Below are positions 53,001 through 62,340 of a stretch of DNA of 64,000 nucleotides, one piece after another. This DNA comes from Isochrysis galbana (Eukaryota; Haptophyta; Isochrysidales; Isochrysidaceae): the NCBI GenBank assembly GCA_018136815.1, contig CM030931.1:9176989-9240988 (forward strand), in the 5' to 3' direction. How positions within the stretch are numbered: position 1 is the stretch's first letter; each line of letters opens with the position of its first letter. The notes under the pieces are model-generated. The model made no database searches, was not told the origin of the DNA, and saw nothing but the letters and a program-made list of their open reading frames with translations. The translations under genes were made by a program, and so were the position numbers.

Positions 53001-55172
53001 CCCATTTCGCGACTCTGTGTGTGCTGACCCACCTTCGAAAGATCCACCTACCGAGGCGATCGGCCCTCGATGTCTCGTCGTCGAGAGACCCAGATCGGGC
53101 GAGGACGCCTGAGACTGTGCTGTGCGAATTGACTCTGGGGATCTCATCGACGGTGTCAAATCAGGTGCGGCCGCTGATGATAGCGGCGAGTCCCTCAACG
53201 GGCTGACGGCAATGGAGCCAGGCCATAGCCTCTGGTGGTCAGTTGGTTGGGTGACTGCCGCTCCTGCCTCAAAGAAACAAGTCTCATATTGGCCTTGAGT
53301 GGACCGTGGGAAGGTTAAATCCGACTCCTCTCCAGTCTCTACGCTCCTGGTGCCTCGGGCTATCGCCGCTTCCTGTCCGTGCACACTAAATGCACATGCT
53401 GGCCCGTCGCGGCCCGCATTCACCCCGTTGGCGCCGATGTTGATCGGCATCGTCTCGAATTCTGGAGAGCAGACCCGAATCTGGAGCCCACCCAATTGAT
53501 CAGCAACCCCGCTGAGATCAGCGTCGCACGCATCGTTATTCTCATCAAGCCCAACTTGCCCACGCCTCAGCATGGGCTGATGCAATACAGACAAGTCGAC
53601 AGTGGGGTCATCGCCACCGAGAGGAAGCACCAAATCGTCGAGCTCGCTCATGTCGTGCCCGCGAGGTGGTGCGAACTTTTCAGCTTGATGTCGTATCACA
53701 CACCCGTGTACAGCAGTCGCGTGCGTAGAAGAACCTACCCAATTGCTGTCGCGCCCCTCTTTAGGCTGATCCGACTGCGTGCATGTCGCGCATGCAGCCG
53801 TTCGTGAGTCCCATCTTACATCAGCGTCTTGTTTTGCTGACAAGGCCTGGGTGCGGGTCTGGGGTGCTCGTGGAGCGCAACAAGACGAACACATCCCGAT
53901 GGGCGATCCGAAATATTCTGACGTATCGTTACTGCCGCTTAGTACAGCTCGATTTGTGCAACTCGCCTCGCTTGGATGACGGTGCATCGCATCGCTGACG
54001 GCGCCATCACTGCTACGGGACACCCAAGCCCTCGTCGGATGGCGGCCAACCGCGGTCGCGAATGGTTGGCTTTGAGCTGCCAGATCAAGAGGAGTGCGAG
54101 GCCGGCATATGGCATCATGTCGCCCCGGCACGTCACGTTGGTGAATATTGTGCAAGCGGCTGTCGGACCACGGGGAATTGTGTACCGACGGCCCATCTTT
54201 GAGAGGTGTAGGCTGGGCGAAACAAGATTGGCCTCTCGCTCCCATCTTCAAGTCGGCCGGTCTCCGAGACATTGCTGCCAGGTCGCGCCGTCTCGTGCCT
54301 TCGCCGGCGCGAAGAAAGTCACTACGTTGACGGACATCTGGAGATCTCAGTGAGCCTGGGTGAGAGTGCCTGCCTCCACTCCGGTGGGCTGCTGACCGAC
54401 GCCTTTCAGGAAGCCTCGGGCCACACTGGGCTAGACATGCAGGCGTGTTGCTCGCGGAAGCTGCCGTCAGTCCCGACTGATTTTTGTGTGATGGTGGGGT
54501 GATAGAGGACACAGCGTCAAAACTCGGCTGCACTGAATCCATGGCCAAACGCGCTCCAGGAGAAGATTGGGGGCTCGGTGGTGGACTCGGGAGATTGGAT
54601 GCCGCATACGCGGCCGCTGCAGCGATTGCCTCGGCAATGTCTGCCGAGCCTGCTGTCTCGATGCCTTGACCCGACGCCCAGTCCTGCGTGTGCTCCTGCG
54701 CTATGATCTGTGCTCGTTTATCCTCATCCTCGTAGGCCCGCTTGGAGACGCGCCACCGCTCCCAGTCGAGCTGGGCGGCCCAACTCTCGTCAAATGAGCT
54801 GGCAAGTAAGGCTGCCTGCGCAGCGGCCGAGACGCCAGCCGCAGCCGACTCGCGCGCCGCCTGCGCGGCGAGCTGCGGAGGCGGGGGTGGGTGTAAGTGG
54901 GTGGCTGGTGCCGACGTGTGCCCAAAGTCCCTCCGTACCATTCGCCTCCACGCATCACAGGAGTCCGCCTCGAGAGACCAGCGGAGCAGGTGACTGTAGA
55001 AGAAGGAGTCTTCGCTGGGCGTGAAGCCAAAGGCGGGGAGTACGTTGTCGTAGGCACGGAGGAGGTGGGCAAGCGTCATCTCCTCCTGTGGTCCGCCCAC
55101 CAACCCCGCCGCCGCTTCCACGATCGCGTCCAGCACCTCGGCCGCACTGGCGCCGGCGCTGCTTCCCGCCAT
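50067..55172 (-). CDS. Sfi1-type repeat protein (centrin-binding, centriole/basal body), single exon
   Basis: One frame of 1701 codons. The N-terminal 100 residues are helical (EVLDAIVEAAAGLVGGPQEE, AYDNVLPAFGF), followed by a long disordered Ser/Pro/Arg region. From about residue 870 the protein is built of irregular repeats with Ala-Trp or Leu-Trp plus Arg/Lys: LYGQWKDEARRA, AWRKAGAAMADRA, AWRQKTLTHVFRA, AWCAHVAIRTRWAS, MWQREWRSV, AWYRHVQMVQ, AWHTYTRKRG, AWRRGMAATV and GWAEAVWYEQL. Hydrophobic-W-basic units 20-35 residues apart are characteristic of Sfi1, whose long helix binds centrins at centrosomes, spindle poles or basal bodies. I chose ATG 55172 (ATGGCG) over 55232. It shares a 1.1-kb upstream region with the divergent IQ/coiled-coil gene. 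Confidence 0.82.
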   Translation of the reverse strand: MAGSSAGASAAEVLDAIVEAAAGLVGGPQEEMTLAHLLRAYDNVLPAFGFTPSEDSFFYSHLLRWSLEADSCDAWRRMVRRDFGHTSAPATHLHPPPPPQLAAQAARESAAAGVSAAAQAALLASSFDESWAAQLDWERWRVSKRAYEDEDKRAQIIAQEHTQDWASGQGIETAGSADIAEAIAAAAAYAASNLPSPPPSPQSSPGARLAMDSVQPSFDAVSSITPPSHKNQSGLTAASASNTPACLAQCGPRLPERRRSAAHRSGGRHSHPGSLRSPDVRQRSDFLRAGEGTRRRDLAAMSRRPADLKMGARGQSCFAQPTPLKDGPSVHNSPWSDSRLHNIHQRDVPGRHDAICRPRTPLDLAAQSQPFATAVGRHPTRAWVSRSSDGAVSDAMHRHPSEASCTNRAVLSGSNDTSEYFGSPIGMCSSCCAPRAPQTRTQALSAKQDADVRWDSRTAACATCTQSDQPKEGRDSNWVGSSTHATAVHGCVIRHQAEKFAPPRGHDMSELDDLVLPLGGDDPTVDLSVLHQPMLRRGQVGLDENNDACDADLSGVADQLGGLQIRVCSPEFETMPINIGANGVNAGRDGPACAFSVHGQEAAIARGTRSVETGEESDLTFPRSTQGQYETCFFEAGAAVTQPTDHQRLWPGSIAVSPLRDSPLSSAAAPDLTPSMRSPESIRTAQSQASSPDLGLSTTRHRGPIASVGGSFEGGSAHTESRNGRSVTDSPRPQDARSLSMCASFKANKVSPSPIQSAFDVHPFMAKMPEAQAKMVGVRHAQRSPNAVGHSKMREGSACCTTKSSSTGLRRSSPQPTRARSTEKARAGPSNYEAVQWITTLEDASAYAELSLLRRIFSAWAPVSARLATARARGFAQRTKRFLLLYGQWKDEARRARVAVDAIVILADRRLRRVLHRLHAYAHGLAWSLRRDATPCSTRSSGVISLASHIPAARDSSGSCPANSHAASSVGSLAGTMLPPKAIEDMWREHLRRRTLRAWRKAGAAMADRAMAAAAAARAAAGFRLRWLLMKWAREAAESQFVKTQRESWGWRRGLDALWRSMQYVFHLQSLEDIALHHFWKRKMAAFQARTAEAAAAQERRETACAHAAIVSFRRFAVAATSVRVDRALHHQMMTTAHEAWRQKTLTHVFRASGELAGALETARAERELRDAAAAECMRRYKRRRCMAQWLESALLIRDARDADVAAAAHREKAACLVRLTRGWSAWCAHVAIRTRWASIISHQRLVSTRLRQAVRDRRRALSLWGTRTLALPTARARWWPVIVRRLLGVAVHRWVQETAFLAAALRAGRAADRRTKQHHLARLAEASAVLSALRKAEAAVAARHSAMRRLHSFNAWVQASVEWLGLAPIAAQATRLLCTLSLRKALVMWQREWRSVANASHACTYWRTCAIRSACITWRSSADGVRQQKATAAAGRAWSERWCRHRLLRRVSYAWYRHVQMVQAVRAFRARGDGGFARVLLHAWHTYTRKRGALRRALMNTSDAARRSRAAQHMRAWRRGMAATVAARRLAMCWLEALAIICWRELRSNALRAREEREGEWAAIERACRHLRASVPLHAACHYAIARWKLLPGAAALSTWKFEVRKCHVLRLQLDKFALQRAGNLASRVFRGWAEAVWYEQLMRRCREEIQSEDNERADGLIDCIPVLPAASTHMGLCDSVINSPVGATSSWMAQQDTCY

Positions 55173-56280
55173 CGCAAACGACGACGGCGGGGGTCTCCTT
55201 ATCACTGCCAGTTTTACTACTACTGAGTACATAATACGGATGCGAGCCTCGATGTACCGATTTATACAGTGATATGTTACCCGTGAACGGCCCGGGTGAT
55301 AATGATCCTAGTTGTTGAATACGCGCCGCACTCGAAAAAAATTTTGTATAATGCGTATTCACGGGCCTAGATCTTGAATTCAATGAATACGAGCTTGCAT
55401 TCAAGCCCGTCCACGTACATCTAACTATATGCAGACACACAAATATAGATATATGATATATGTAGATATATTGATATATTATTGTGTATTGTCGATGTAG
55501 AGTGAATAGTGAATATAATTTATTTTCTTTACTTTTCACTCTCTCGCTCGCTCCCGCCTCCGCCTCCGCGCTCCGCGCCTCCCTATGATCTATGATCTAT
55601 GATCTATATGACATATGACGAGTTGGAACATGCGTGTTATGTGTTAGAAGTGCACGGCTAGTGGCAGTAGCGGCACTAGCACTAGCGCCCATCAATGAAT
55701 CATTCATAAAATAGGGTCCATCCACCTGCTGTCGCACCTGTGCCGCCGCCATGCGCCATGCGCCATGCGCCATGCGACCCCATCGAAGGAGGCCCGCCAA
55801 TAAATACTTAATCTATCTCCATCATTTCTTCTCTACAAAAAATCATCTACTCTATTGGGCAGTTGGTTCGCTGCGCCGAGAGATAGCAGCAGACAGGGAG
55901 CCAGGGAGCACAAACAGATCTATTAGAGAGCAAGAAGGGGGGGTATTTCTTCATGGGGGCAGAGGAGAGGGCGGAACAAGAGAGCGGCAACTCAAGCGGC
56001 CCTCCGAGCGCAGCTTCTTTCTCAGCGAGCGCCGCACAATCCGAGGTGTGAAGCTGTCGAGTTCTTACAAAGAATGGCTTTAGGACGATGTGTATGCAGA
56101 GAGGAGAAGAGACAGACCAAAACGAGGAGAGAGACTGCATGGAGAGAGAAGACAGGGAGCAGAGGAGAAAGAGAAGAGAGAAGAGAGAAGGGAGAGAGGA
56201 ACGAGAAAATAGAAAAAGAGAGAGGGGAAGGGGGAGGAGGGAGGGAGGGGGAGAGGGGGAGGCAGTGAACGGGAGGCGCC
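55173..56280. other. Bidirectional promoter region between the Sfi1-like and IQ genes
   Basis: AT-rich core (55240-55520) with TATA-like runs near 55440-55490. Tandem microsatellites include TATGATC (55580-55605) and ATGCGCC (55750-55778). Purine-rich DNA from about 56090 to 56270 precedes the start codon at 56281. No gene seen. Confidence 0.6.
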
Positions 56281-59125
56281 ATGGAGGCCGAGCTCGAGGC
56301 GCAGCTGGCGGCGGACCTGGAGGCGCTCGAGTGCTCGGAGGAGGAGGAGGAGGAGGAGCCGCTTGGCCCGCTTGGCGGCTGGGCCCATGTTGACGTCCGC
56401 CCGCTCGCTAGCCTTGACGAGCTGGTGGCGGGCGCTGTCTCTTCGCTTGGCACTTCCGATGAGCAGCTCTTTGACGGGCTGGCAGCCACGCTGCGCGCGG
56501 GCGAGGCGGCAAGGGAACGCTTCAGTACAGAGTTCCAATCGCTCCAGGAGCTCACAGCTTCCGTCCCAGATGACACATGGACTGAGCTTCGAGAGCAGAC
56601 GAGGGCATGGAGGCCTCAGCCAGCATTGCAGCCTCACAACCGGACTGCCACCGACGCGGGCACCGAGGCCCAGGCGAGTGGTGGTGGCGGGGAAGTGATC
56701 GGGAGCGAGCTGTGTGGGTCTCTTGACACGGACGTGGGTGAGGAACCCTGGTGGGTGGCGGAGCGGCGGGAGCGAGCGGCAGCTGAAGCGGCACGTGAGG
56801 CAGATCTAGCTGCAGCACGTCAGTCGGCTGAAGCTGCACGCCGCCAGGCGCAGGAGGCAGCCGAACGGGCAGCGGCTGATGCGGCTGCACGGGTGGAGGA
56901 GGAGCTACAGAGGCAGCAGACAGAGCTGCTGGAAGCACAGCAGGTGAGCCAATGGGCAAACGAGGGGTGTGTGTCGTGGCATTGGAATGGTGTCCCCACC
57001 TCCATCCAGTGCATGGTTGATGCACCCCAGCACCGCATGCCTCGTTGCGCACACTGCGCTTGGTCAAAGGGTCCAGGCCGCGCCAAGCTCTAATCCTTGC
57101 GTTCGCTGTGCTCCGTCGCCTCTACAGGCACGCGCTGAGGCCTTGCAAGCAGAGCGTGCTCGACTTGAGGCTGAGGCCGAGGCGCGTCGTCTGGCGATCG
57201 CCAAAGAGGAGGCACGTATCGCGGAGACGGAGGCTGCGGCCGCAGCTCGAGAGGCCCAATATGCTGCTCGAGCGGAGGAGCGGAGGAAGCGAGAAGAGGC
57301 CATGCGCGCCCGCGTGGCAGCACAAGAGGCAGCGCGAGCTCGCGAGGCAGCTCGGCTCAAGGCAGAGGCTGAGGCCGCGGCGCGGATGGCGGCGCGGAAG
57401 GCGGCCCTTGAAGCGGAGCGTGTAGCAGCGGAAGCACGCGCGAAGGCGGATGCGGAGGAGAGGAGACAGTACACAGCGGCGGTGGCGCTGCAAGCACGGG
57501 GGAGATGTGCAGGGGCACGGCGCCGAGCCGATGCGTTGCGGCAGGAGCGTGCTGATGCCGAAGCAGCAAGACGCAGGGCCGAGGAGGAGCGCTTGCGGAG
57601 AGAGGCCGAGGCCGCGAGACGCAGGGCCGAGGAGGATGCTCGACGCAAGGCCGAACTGGAACGGTTGGAAGCGCAACGCAGAGCTGCAGCCGAGGCAGCG
57701 GCCAAGGCGCGGGCGGAGGCCGAGGCGCGCCGGGCGGAGGAGGAAGTCAGGCGCAGGGCTGAGCTCGAGCGCCTACGAGCGGCTGAGGCGGCGCGACAGG
57801 CGGCAGCTGCTGAGGCGCGGAGGAAGGCCGAGGAGGAGAGGAGGAGGGAGGAAGAGCGGAAATATTCGGCAACCGCTGCGATACAGGCTATTGTTCGTGG
57901 CGTCCAGTGCCGATGCCGGGTGGGTCCTCGCCCTGATGCTGCCCGAGTGCTACAGCGAGTGTGGCGTAATGGCGCGGCTTTGAAAAGGGCACGCCAAAGA
58001 CGGGCGGTGGAGGCAGCGGCAGCACCTCGTCTTCAGTCACTTGCACGCGGTGGCTTGCTTCGCCACCGGCTGGCACGGAGGCTGGCCGCGGCGCGACTAG
58101 ACGACTCAGACTCGGAATTGGAGGACGTTGATGAGCTCCTTGACGACGGCTGGATGCGCGCCGCGGCAGAGGAGTTAGATGGGTACATGCCGCCGCCTCG
58201 TACCCTGCCACTGTTACCGCCGGCGCCGGTAAGCGTTCTCGTTCACGGAGCCAGTGGTGATGGCGCCAGTGAGGATGACGACGACGAGTTGGTTGTGCCT
58301 TATCGTGTGGGGCGGCCTGCAGGTGGAGCGCCGCTATCAACCTCGCCCATGCGTGCGCCGCTCCGGCCAGCGGCGGCGGCCTCTTACGCAGCAATGTCAG
58401 CGGCTACGCAAGAGCCGCAGCAGTCTATGGCTCTCTCAGATGGCGATCCTAGGGGTGGTATTGGCGTGCCGCGCGCCGCGAACGGTGTTGTTGCTGCTGG
58501 CACTCGCCATTTGACCGCTAGCGGTGGGTATGCGCATTCAGAAGGGGGAGAATCAGCGCGTGAGATGCGGCGTGAAGAGGCGCGCGAGCGCATGATGAGC
58601 GAGTGGGGCCTCTCCGACGCACGAACAGCGGAGTTGTTGCTTCGGCGGAAGAACCGGATGGGCGCCCAGAGAAAGCGCGCCGAGAAGAAGAGAGAGCTGC
58701 AGGATCCTATGAAGCGGCTCGAGCACGCTCAGATTCTCGCGCGGTCTCATAACACGCACGGGGATGCTCGCCGCCACTCGCCCGTTCTGCCAGCGGCAAA
58801 TGTTGCGCCAAGCACCGGTCGTTCACAGCGACCAACATTGGCGCATCCACGCCGGTCACGCCATCCGTCGGAAGGGCGGATGTGGGTGTTGGGCGGGGAC
58901 GACGGCGCTGGGACAATTGCGGCGCACGCTATAGGAGGCGCCCAGGTAACAGAGGATATCGAGGTCGCTTCGGTACGCAGCGCACAGAGTGACTGGGCGC
59001 CCCGACGGTCCGGTGCAGAATCGCCGCTGCAGAGCTTCACATCGGCTGCTCCGAACGGCAAGCTGGCCAGACTTGGACAGAGACACGCTGTGCCTCTCCA
59101 TCAGCAACGCATTGGTTGGGAATAG
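56281..59125 (+). CDS. Coiled-coil and IQ-motif protein, LRRIQ1-like C-terminus, two exons
   Basis: Exons 56281-56940 and 57128-59125 (187-bp GT-AG intron) encode 885 aa. After an acidic N-terminus, residues 165-460 are an unbroken Ala/Glu/Arg helix or coiled coil. Near 466 is an IQ motif (ATAAIQAIVRGVQCRCR), with further IQ-like helices (AARVLQRVWRNGAALKRARQ, PRLQSLARGGLLRHRLARR). Near 711 EWGLSDARTAELLLRRKNRM, followed by KRELQDPMKRL, resembles the C-terminal block of LRRIQ1, a ciliary protein; no leucine-rich repeats are present. Likely calmodulin- or centrin-binding. The family name is inferred from one block only. Confidence 0.8.
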
Positions 59126-59649
59126 AGCTGTGGATGAAGTTGCAGTCGATGCATTGCAGCGGCAAACGTAAGCCCTACGCGTTTGTACGGAGGTTGCAAT
59201 GGATATGCGACAAGCTCGCAGTACCCTCTACTAAGTTGATGCTAATAAGATCAATTGTATACATGGGAAGGGTCGCGCAGCTGAAGGAGGGAACGTGATC
59301 GGGCTAGATGATAGCTTTACTGCTTGTCGCGTTGCCTCGTCTCCCTTCTCTCTCTTTCCTCCGCGTGGCATCATTGTATCGCGTGTACTAGTACTACGAT
59401 TACATACTGTACAATGCCCCCATGCAGGTGTACGTGTAGGCGTGCAAGTGCTTTATACAAATGTCAATTTTTCGCACAACGCATGAGCCTTTGAAAAACA
59501 ACTTCTGAAGATTTATCTTACGCATAAGAATCACAATGAGGGTTAGTACTGGCGTGCCACGTACACTTGCCGACTTCCGCTAGCCTCTAGCCTAGTACAA
59601 AACACAAAGCCCGACAACCCACAAATAGCACACCTGCGTCTCGCCATCA
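59126..59649. other. Intergenic between converging genes
   Basis: 3' ends of the IQ protein (plus) and the small SET protein (minus) face each other. No further gene seen. Confidence 0.5.
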
Positions 59650-60291
59650 CTACAAATAGTCAATTGTGATCCGCTGCAGAGGCCTAAACACCATAGGTAC
59701 ACGATCATCCCAGTATTCTTTTCCATAATCCAGAAGAAGCTCCTCTCCAGCTTTGATGGGCTTGGTCACCTCGATGTAAATTGCACCAAATTTGGAGGTG
59801 AGCTGTGGCCGCGGCGCCAGGTAAAAGGCGCCAACATTTTGATTGCGTACTGAATGGTTGATATATCGAGTCCAGCCCGCAGTTTGCGCGTCCTCGCCGT
59901 CGATGAGCCAGCCTTGCCCTTCTGGATCCGGGTTGTCACTGACGCCCAACGTCATGATGTAGTCGCCAGAGTACGCTGGATCTGAATAGACCTTCTCACG
60001 TTGCTCGGCTTCCGAGAGAATGGTGCCAGTGTACCACCCGACCAGTGTGTAAGGCTCTAGATCGCGGAGGGCAAAGACACCGTTGCCCCGCGCACCAGCC
60101 GGGCGGATGACCAAATCTCGCCCAAGCGAGAGCCCTAGAAGCAGCACTTGGCCTATCGTTGCAAAATCTGGATCGATGGTCCACGCGCGGCGGGCCGCCC
60201 AGCCCAAAGAGGCGATCGCCCTTGCTGGTGCGATGGCACTGGTCACGCCCGCCACGGGGAGCACGGAGGCCGCAAGGAGGAGGCTTCGCAT
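59650..60291 (-). CDS. Small SET-domain protein with signal peptide
   Basis: 213 aa from ATG 60291, a single exon. The start gives a signal peptide (MRSLLLAASVLPVAGVTSA) then APARAIASLGW. The SET domain fills the rest: VIRPAGARGNGVFALRDLE, VGWYTGTILSEAEQ, RYINHSVRNQNVGAFYLAP (the NHS motif) and EELLLDYGKEYW (the DYG motif, post-NHS knot). SET proteins usually methylate lysines of histones or other proteins. A leader routes this one to the secretory path or plastid, so a non-histone target is likely. A longer start at 60351 adds only 20 basic residues. A TIR-family end lies 150 bp upstream. Confidence 0.85.
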   Translation of the reverse strand: MRSLLLAASVLPVAGVTSAIAPARAIASLGWAARRAWTIDPDFATIGQVLLLGLSLGRDLVIRPAGARGNGVFALRDLEPYTLVGWYTGTILSEAEQREKVYSDPAYSGDYIMTLGVSDNPDPEGQGWLIDGEDAQTAGWTRYINHSVRNQNVGAFYLAPRPQLTSKFGAIYIEVTKPIKAGEELLLDYGKEYWDDRVPMVFRPLQRITIDYL

Positions 60292-60844
60292 ATGTTGTCG
60301 ACTCCTCCGCGTGCGATCGACCCCGACGTGAGTGAGGGAGGGGTGACCCACACAGCACCAGGCAAGCGCCGTAGCGCCGTAGCGGGCTGATCAAATAGAG
60401 GGGTTTTACGAAGGTTTCAGAAGGGTTTCACTCCGGGCTGTTTCTGTTTGACCGCCCTATATACCTATACTTTTACTTTTAAAGTTACTTTATTTACATT
60501 TACTATTACTACTTATACTTACTGCTTACTGCTAAGTATGCTGCACTACGCTGAACCATCCGAACCCTTCAACCTTCAAGGCACTTCACCTTCACTAATC
60601 ACTGCTGATCACTGAGCACACACAAATGATACTAAAAACGCAGACACCTCACGCTCACCCTCACGCACGGGAAGCTCGGTGCACCTTCTTTATTCTTCGT
60701 CTTTCTTGAATCAACTATCTTCTGTCTTTAAAAAGGACCGACAAGGTCAGACCTGGTGACTTGCATATTGTCACGGATGACTGATAACGCCTGCCAGGAA
60801 TCTCAGAAGAACAAAAGAAGAGTGAATTTAATGCTACTAATCTA
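60292..60844. other. Intergenic, promoter side of the SET gene
   Basis: Contains the TIR-family end 60444-60460, followed by an AT-rich stretch of ACTTTTA/TTACTT repeats (60460-60540). No gene seen. Confidence 0.5.
60444..60460 (+). repeat. Right-type end of the GTAGGGCGGTCAAACAG element family
   Basis: CTGTTTGACCGCCCTAT, one terminal mismatch. No left partner within the window in the expected orientation. Confidence 0.65.
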
Positions 60845-62340
60845 CAGTATGGGTGCATCATTAAGAAACCCCAGCATTAAGAAAGCTTAACATGAAATTG
60901 GCCGCCGACCCGGTAAGAAACTGTGGGTCGAGCGGCAGGCTCGACCCCCAGCTAAGAAACTCCGGCTAAGAAACCCCCCTTCCCGGCCGCCGGCCGCGCA
61001 CAGCGCGGCCCGCCGCGCGGGCGCGCCTGCCGCCCCGCACGGGGGCGGGCGCGCGGACGCGCCCGCGCGGGGGCGGGCGCCATTGTCGTATTCCATACGA
61101 GGATAGACTTTTACTTCTAAACCGTGAGCTATTTTAAGTCTCAAGGTCTCGTTGATGGGTATACCGCCTCTTTTCCTACTTTCTCTTGATGACATCAAAG
61201 GTTCCATGATAGTCGTCTGACTTCTTTCGTATCTCGGTCGCAGCTCTCCCAGCGAGGTGCGCTCTCGTTGTGCCGACTCCTCTGTCGCATGTCCATGCGC
61301 CGCTAAGTTGCCTTGGTACCGACGCTTGGCAGTCCGTCCTGGTGTGGTTAGTTTTCGCCCTGTTTGGTTTAGTTTGTGTGTGTCCGTGTGTCGGCAACTT
61401 TTTGGGGCCCCTGTGTGGTAGTCCCTCGTGTCTACCTTGGACCTAAGAAGCTCTCGTTCTCATTCTCTCTCTCTTCCACTAGCTCGCTAGCTAGCCTCGT
61501 CCCTACCCTCCAACGCCGCGCGTTGCGAGCCTCCGAACCTCCGTCTACCTCTTCGCTCCTAGCACTCGATGGCAGACACTGTCAGACCCGACTCCTACTA
61601 TGACCTCTCAGACATATTCCCGCAAGCAACAAGCAACAACCAATGACTCTTTCACGGCCGCGTCAGCTGCCGGCTCGATCGAACGGCCCTCTGCCTATGA
61701 GCCAGTAGTCATCGCATGTTCGACAGCCATGCGACGATGAGAGGACGAGCCCGCGCCCGCTAGCCGTGTCGCTCCAATAAGGCCGGCGCGCCCGTGTACA
61801 TGTATGTGCATAGAGCATAGAGCACATACTACATGTTGCATGTGCATACATGTTACATATTACATACATACGACATACGATGCAACTGAGGGGGGGGGCG
61901 GGGGGGAGCTGCCGGCTCCGACGCTCTTCGGGGGGGGCTGCCTCCCAAACCTGTGATATTCCACAACTCCTCCACCTGCTGCAGGAGCGAGCCTGCGGCG
62001 GGCAAGCCCATTTCGCGTCGCATCTTTGCGACGTCCTCAGTGAGCTGCCCGCCGGGAGGGGTGCCGAACAGCTCCCTCAGTCCCAAGACCATGGCGACGA
62101 GCGAGGGCATTTGGGGGCGGAGTTTGTTGGGGCCACGGCGCGGGGGGGGGGGGGGGGCGCGGGCGGGGGGGGGGGGGGGCGCACTCGACTTTCGTCTCCG
62201 CAAGAAATAAGAAACCCCCCCCCCACCCCCACCCCGCCCCTAAGAAACCTCAAATAAGAAACCCCCGGGCGGAGCCCGGTGGGGGCAAGAAAGTTTTAGA
62301 AGCTTTGGAGTCCTGTTTTCTTAATGGTGCACCCATACTG
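60845..62340. mobile_element. Tc1/mariner-type (TA-flanked) non-autonomous element
   Basis: 24-bp terminal inverted repeats begin CAGTATGGGTGCA and continue to CATTAAGAAA (60845-60868 and 62317-62340), with one mismatch between ends. TA lies on both sides (60843-60844 and 62341-62342), as made by Tc1/mariner/pogo transposases. The interior is 1.5 kb with many direct TAAGAAAC copies inside both ends, very GC-rich sequence (60960-61080), and no transposase frame. The well-matched ends suggest a recent move. Confidence 0.75.
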
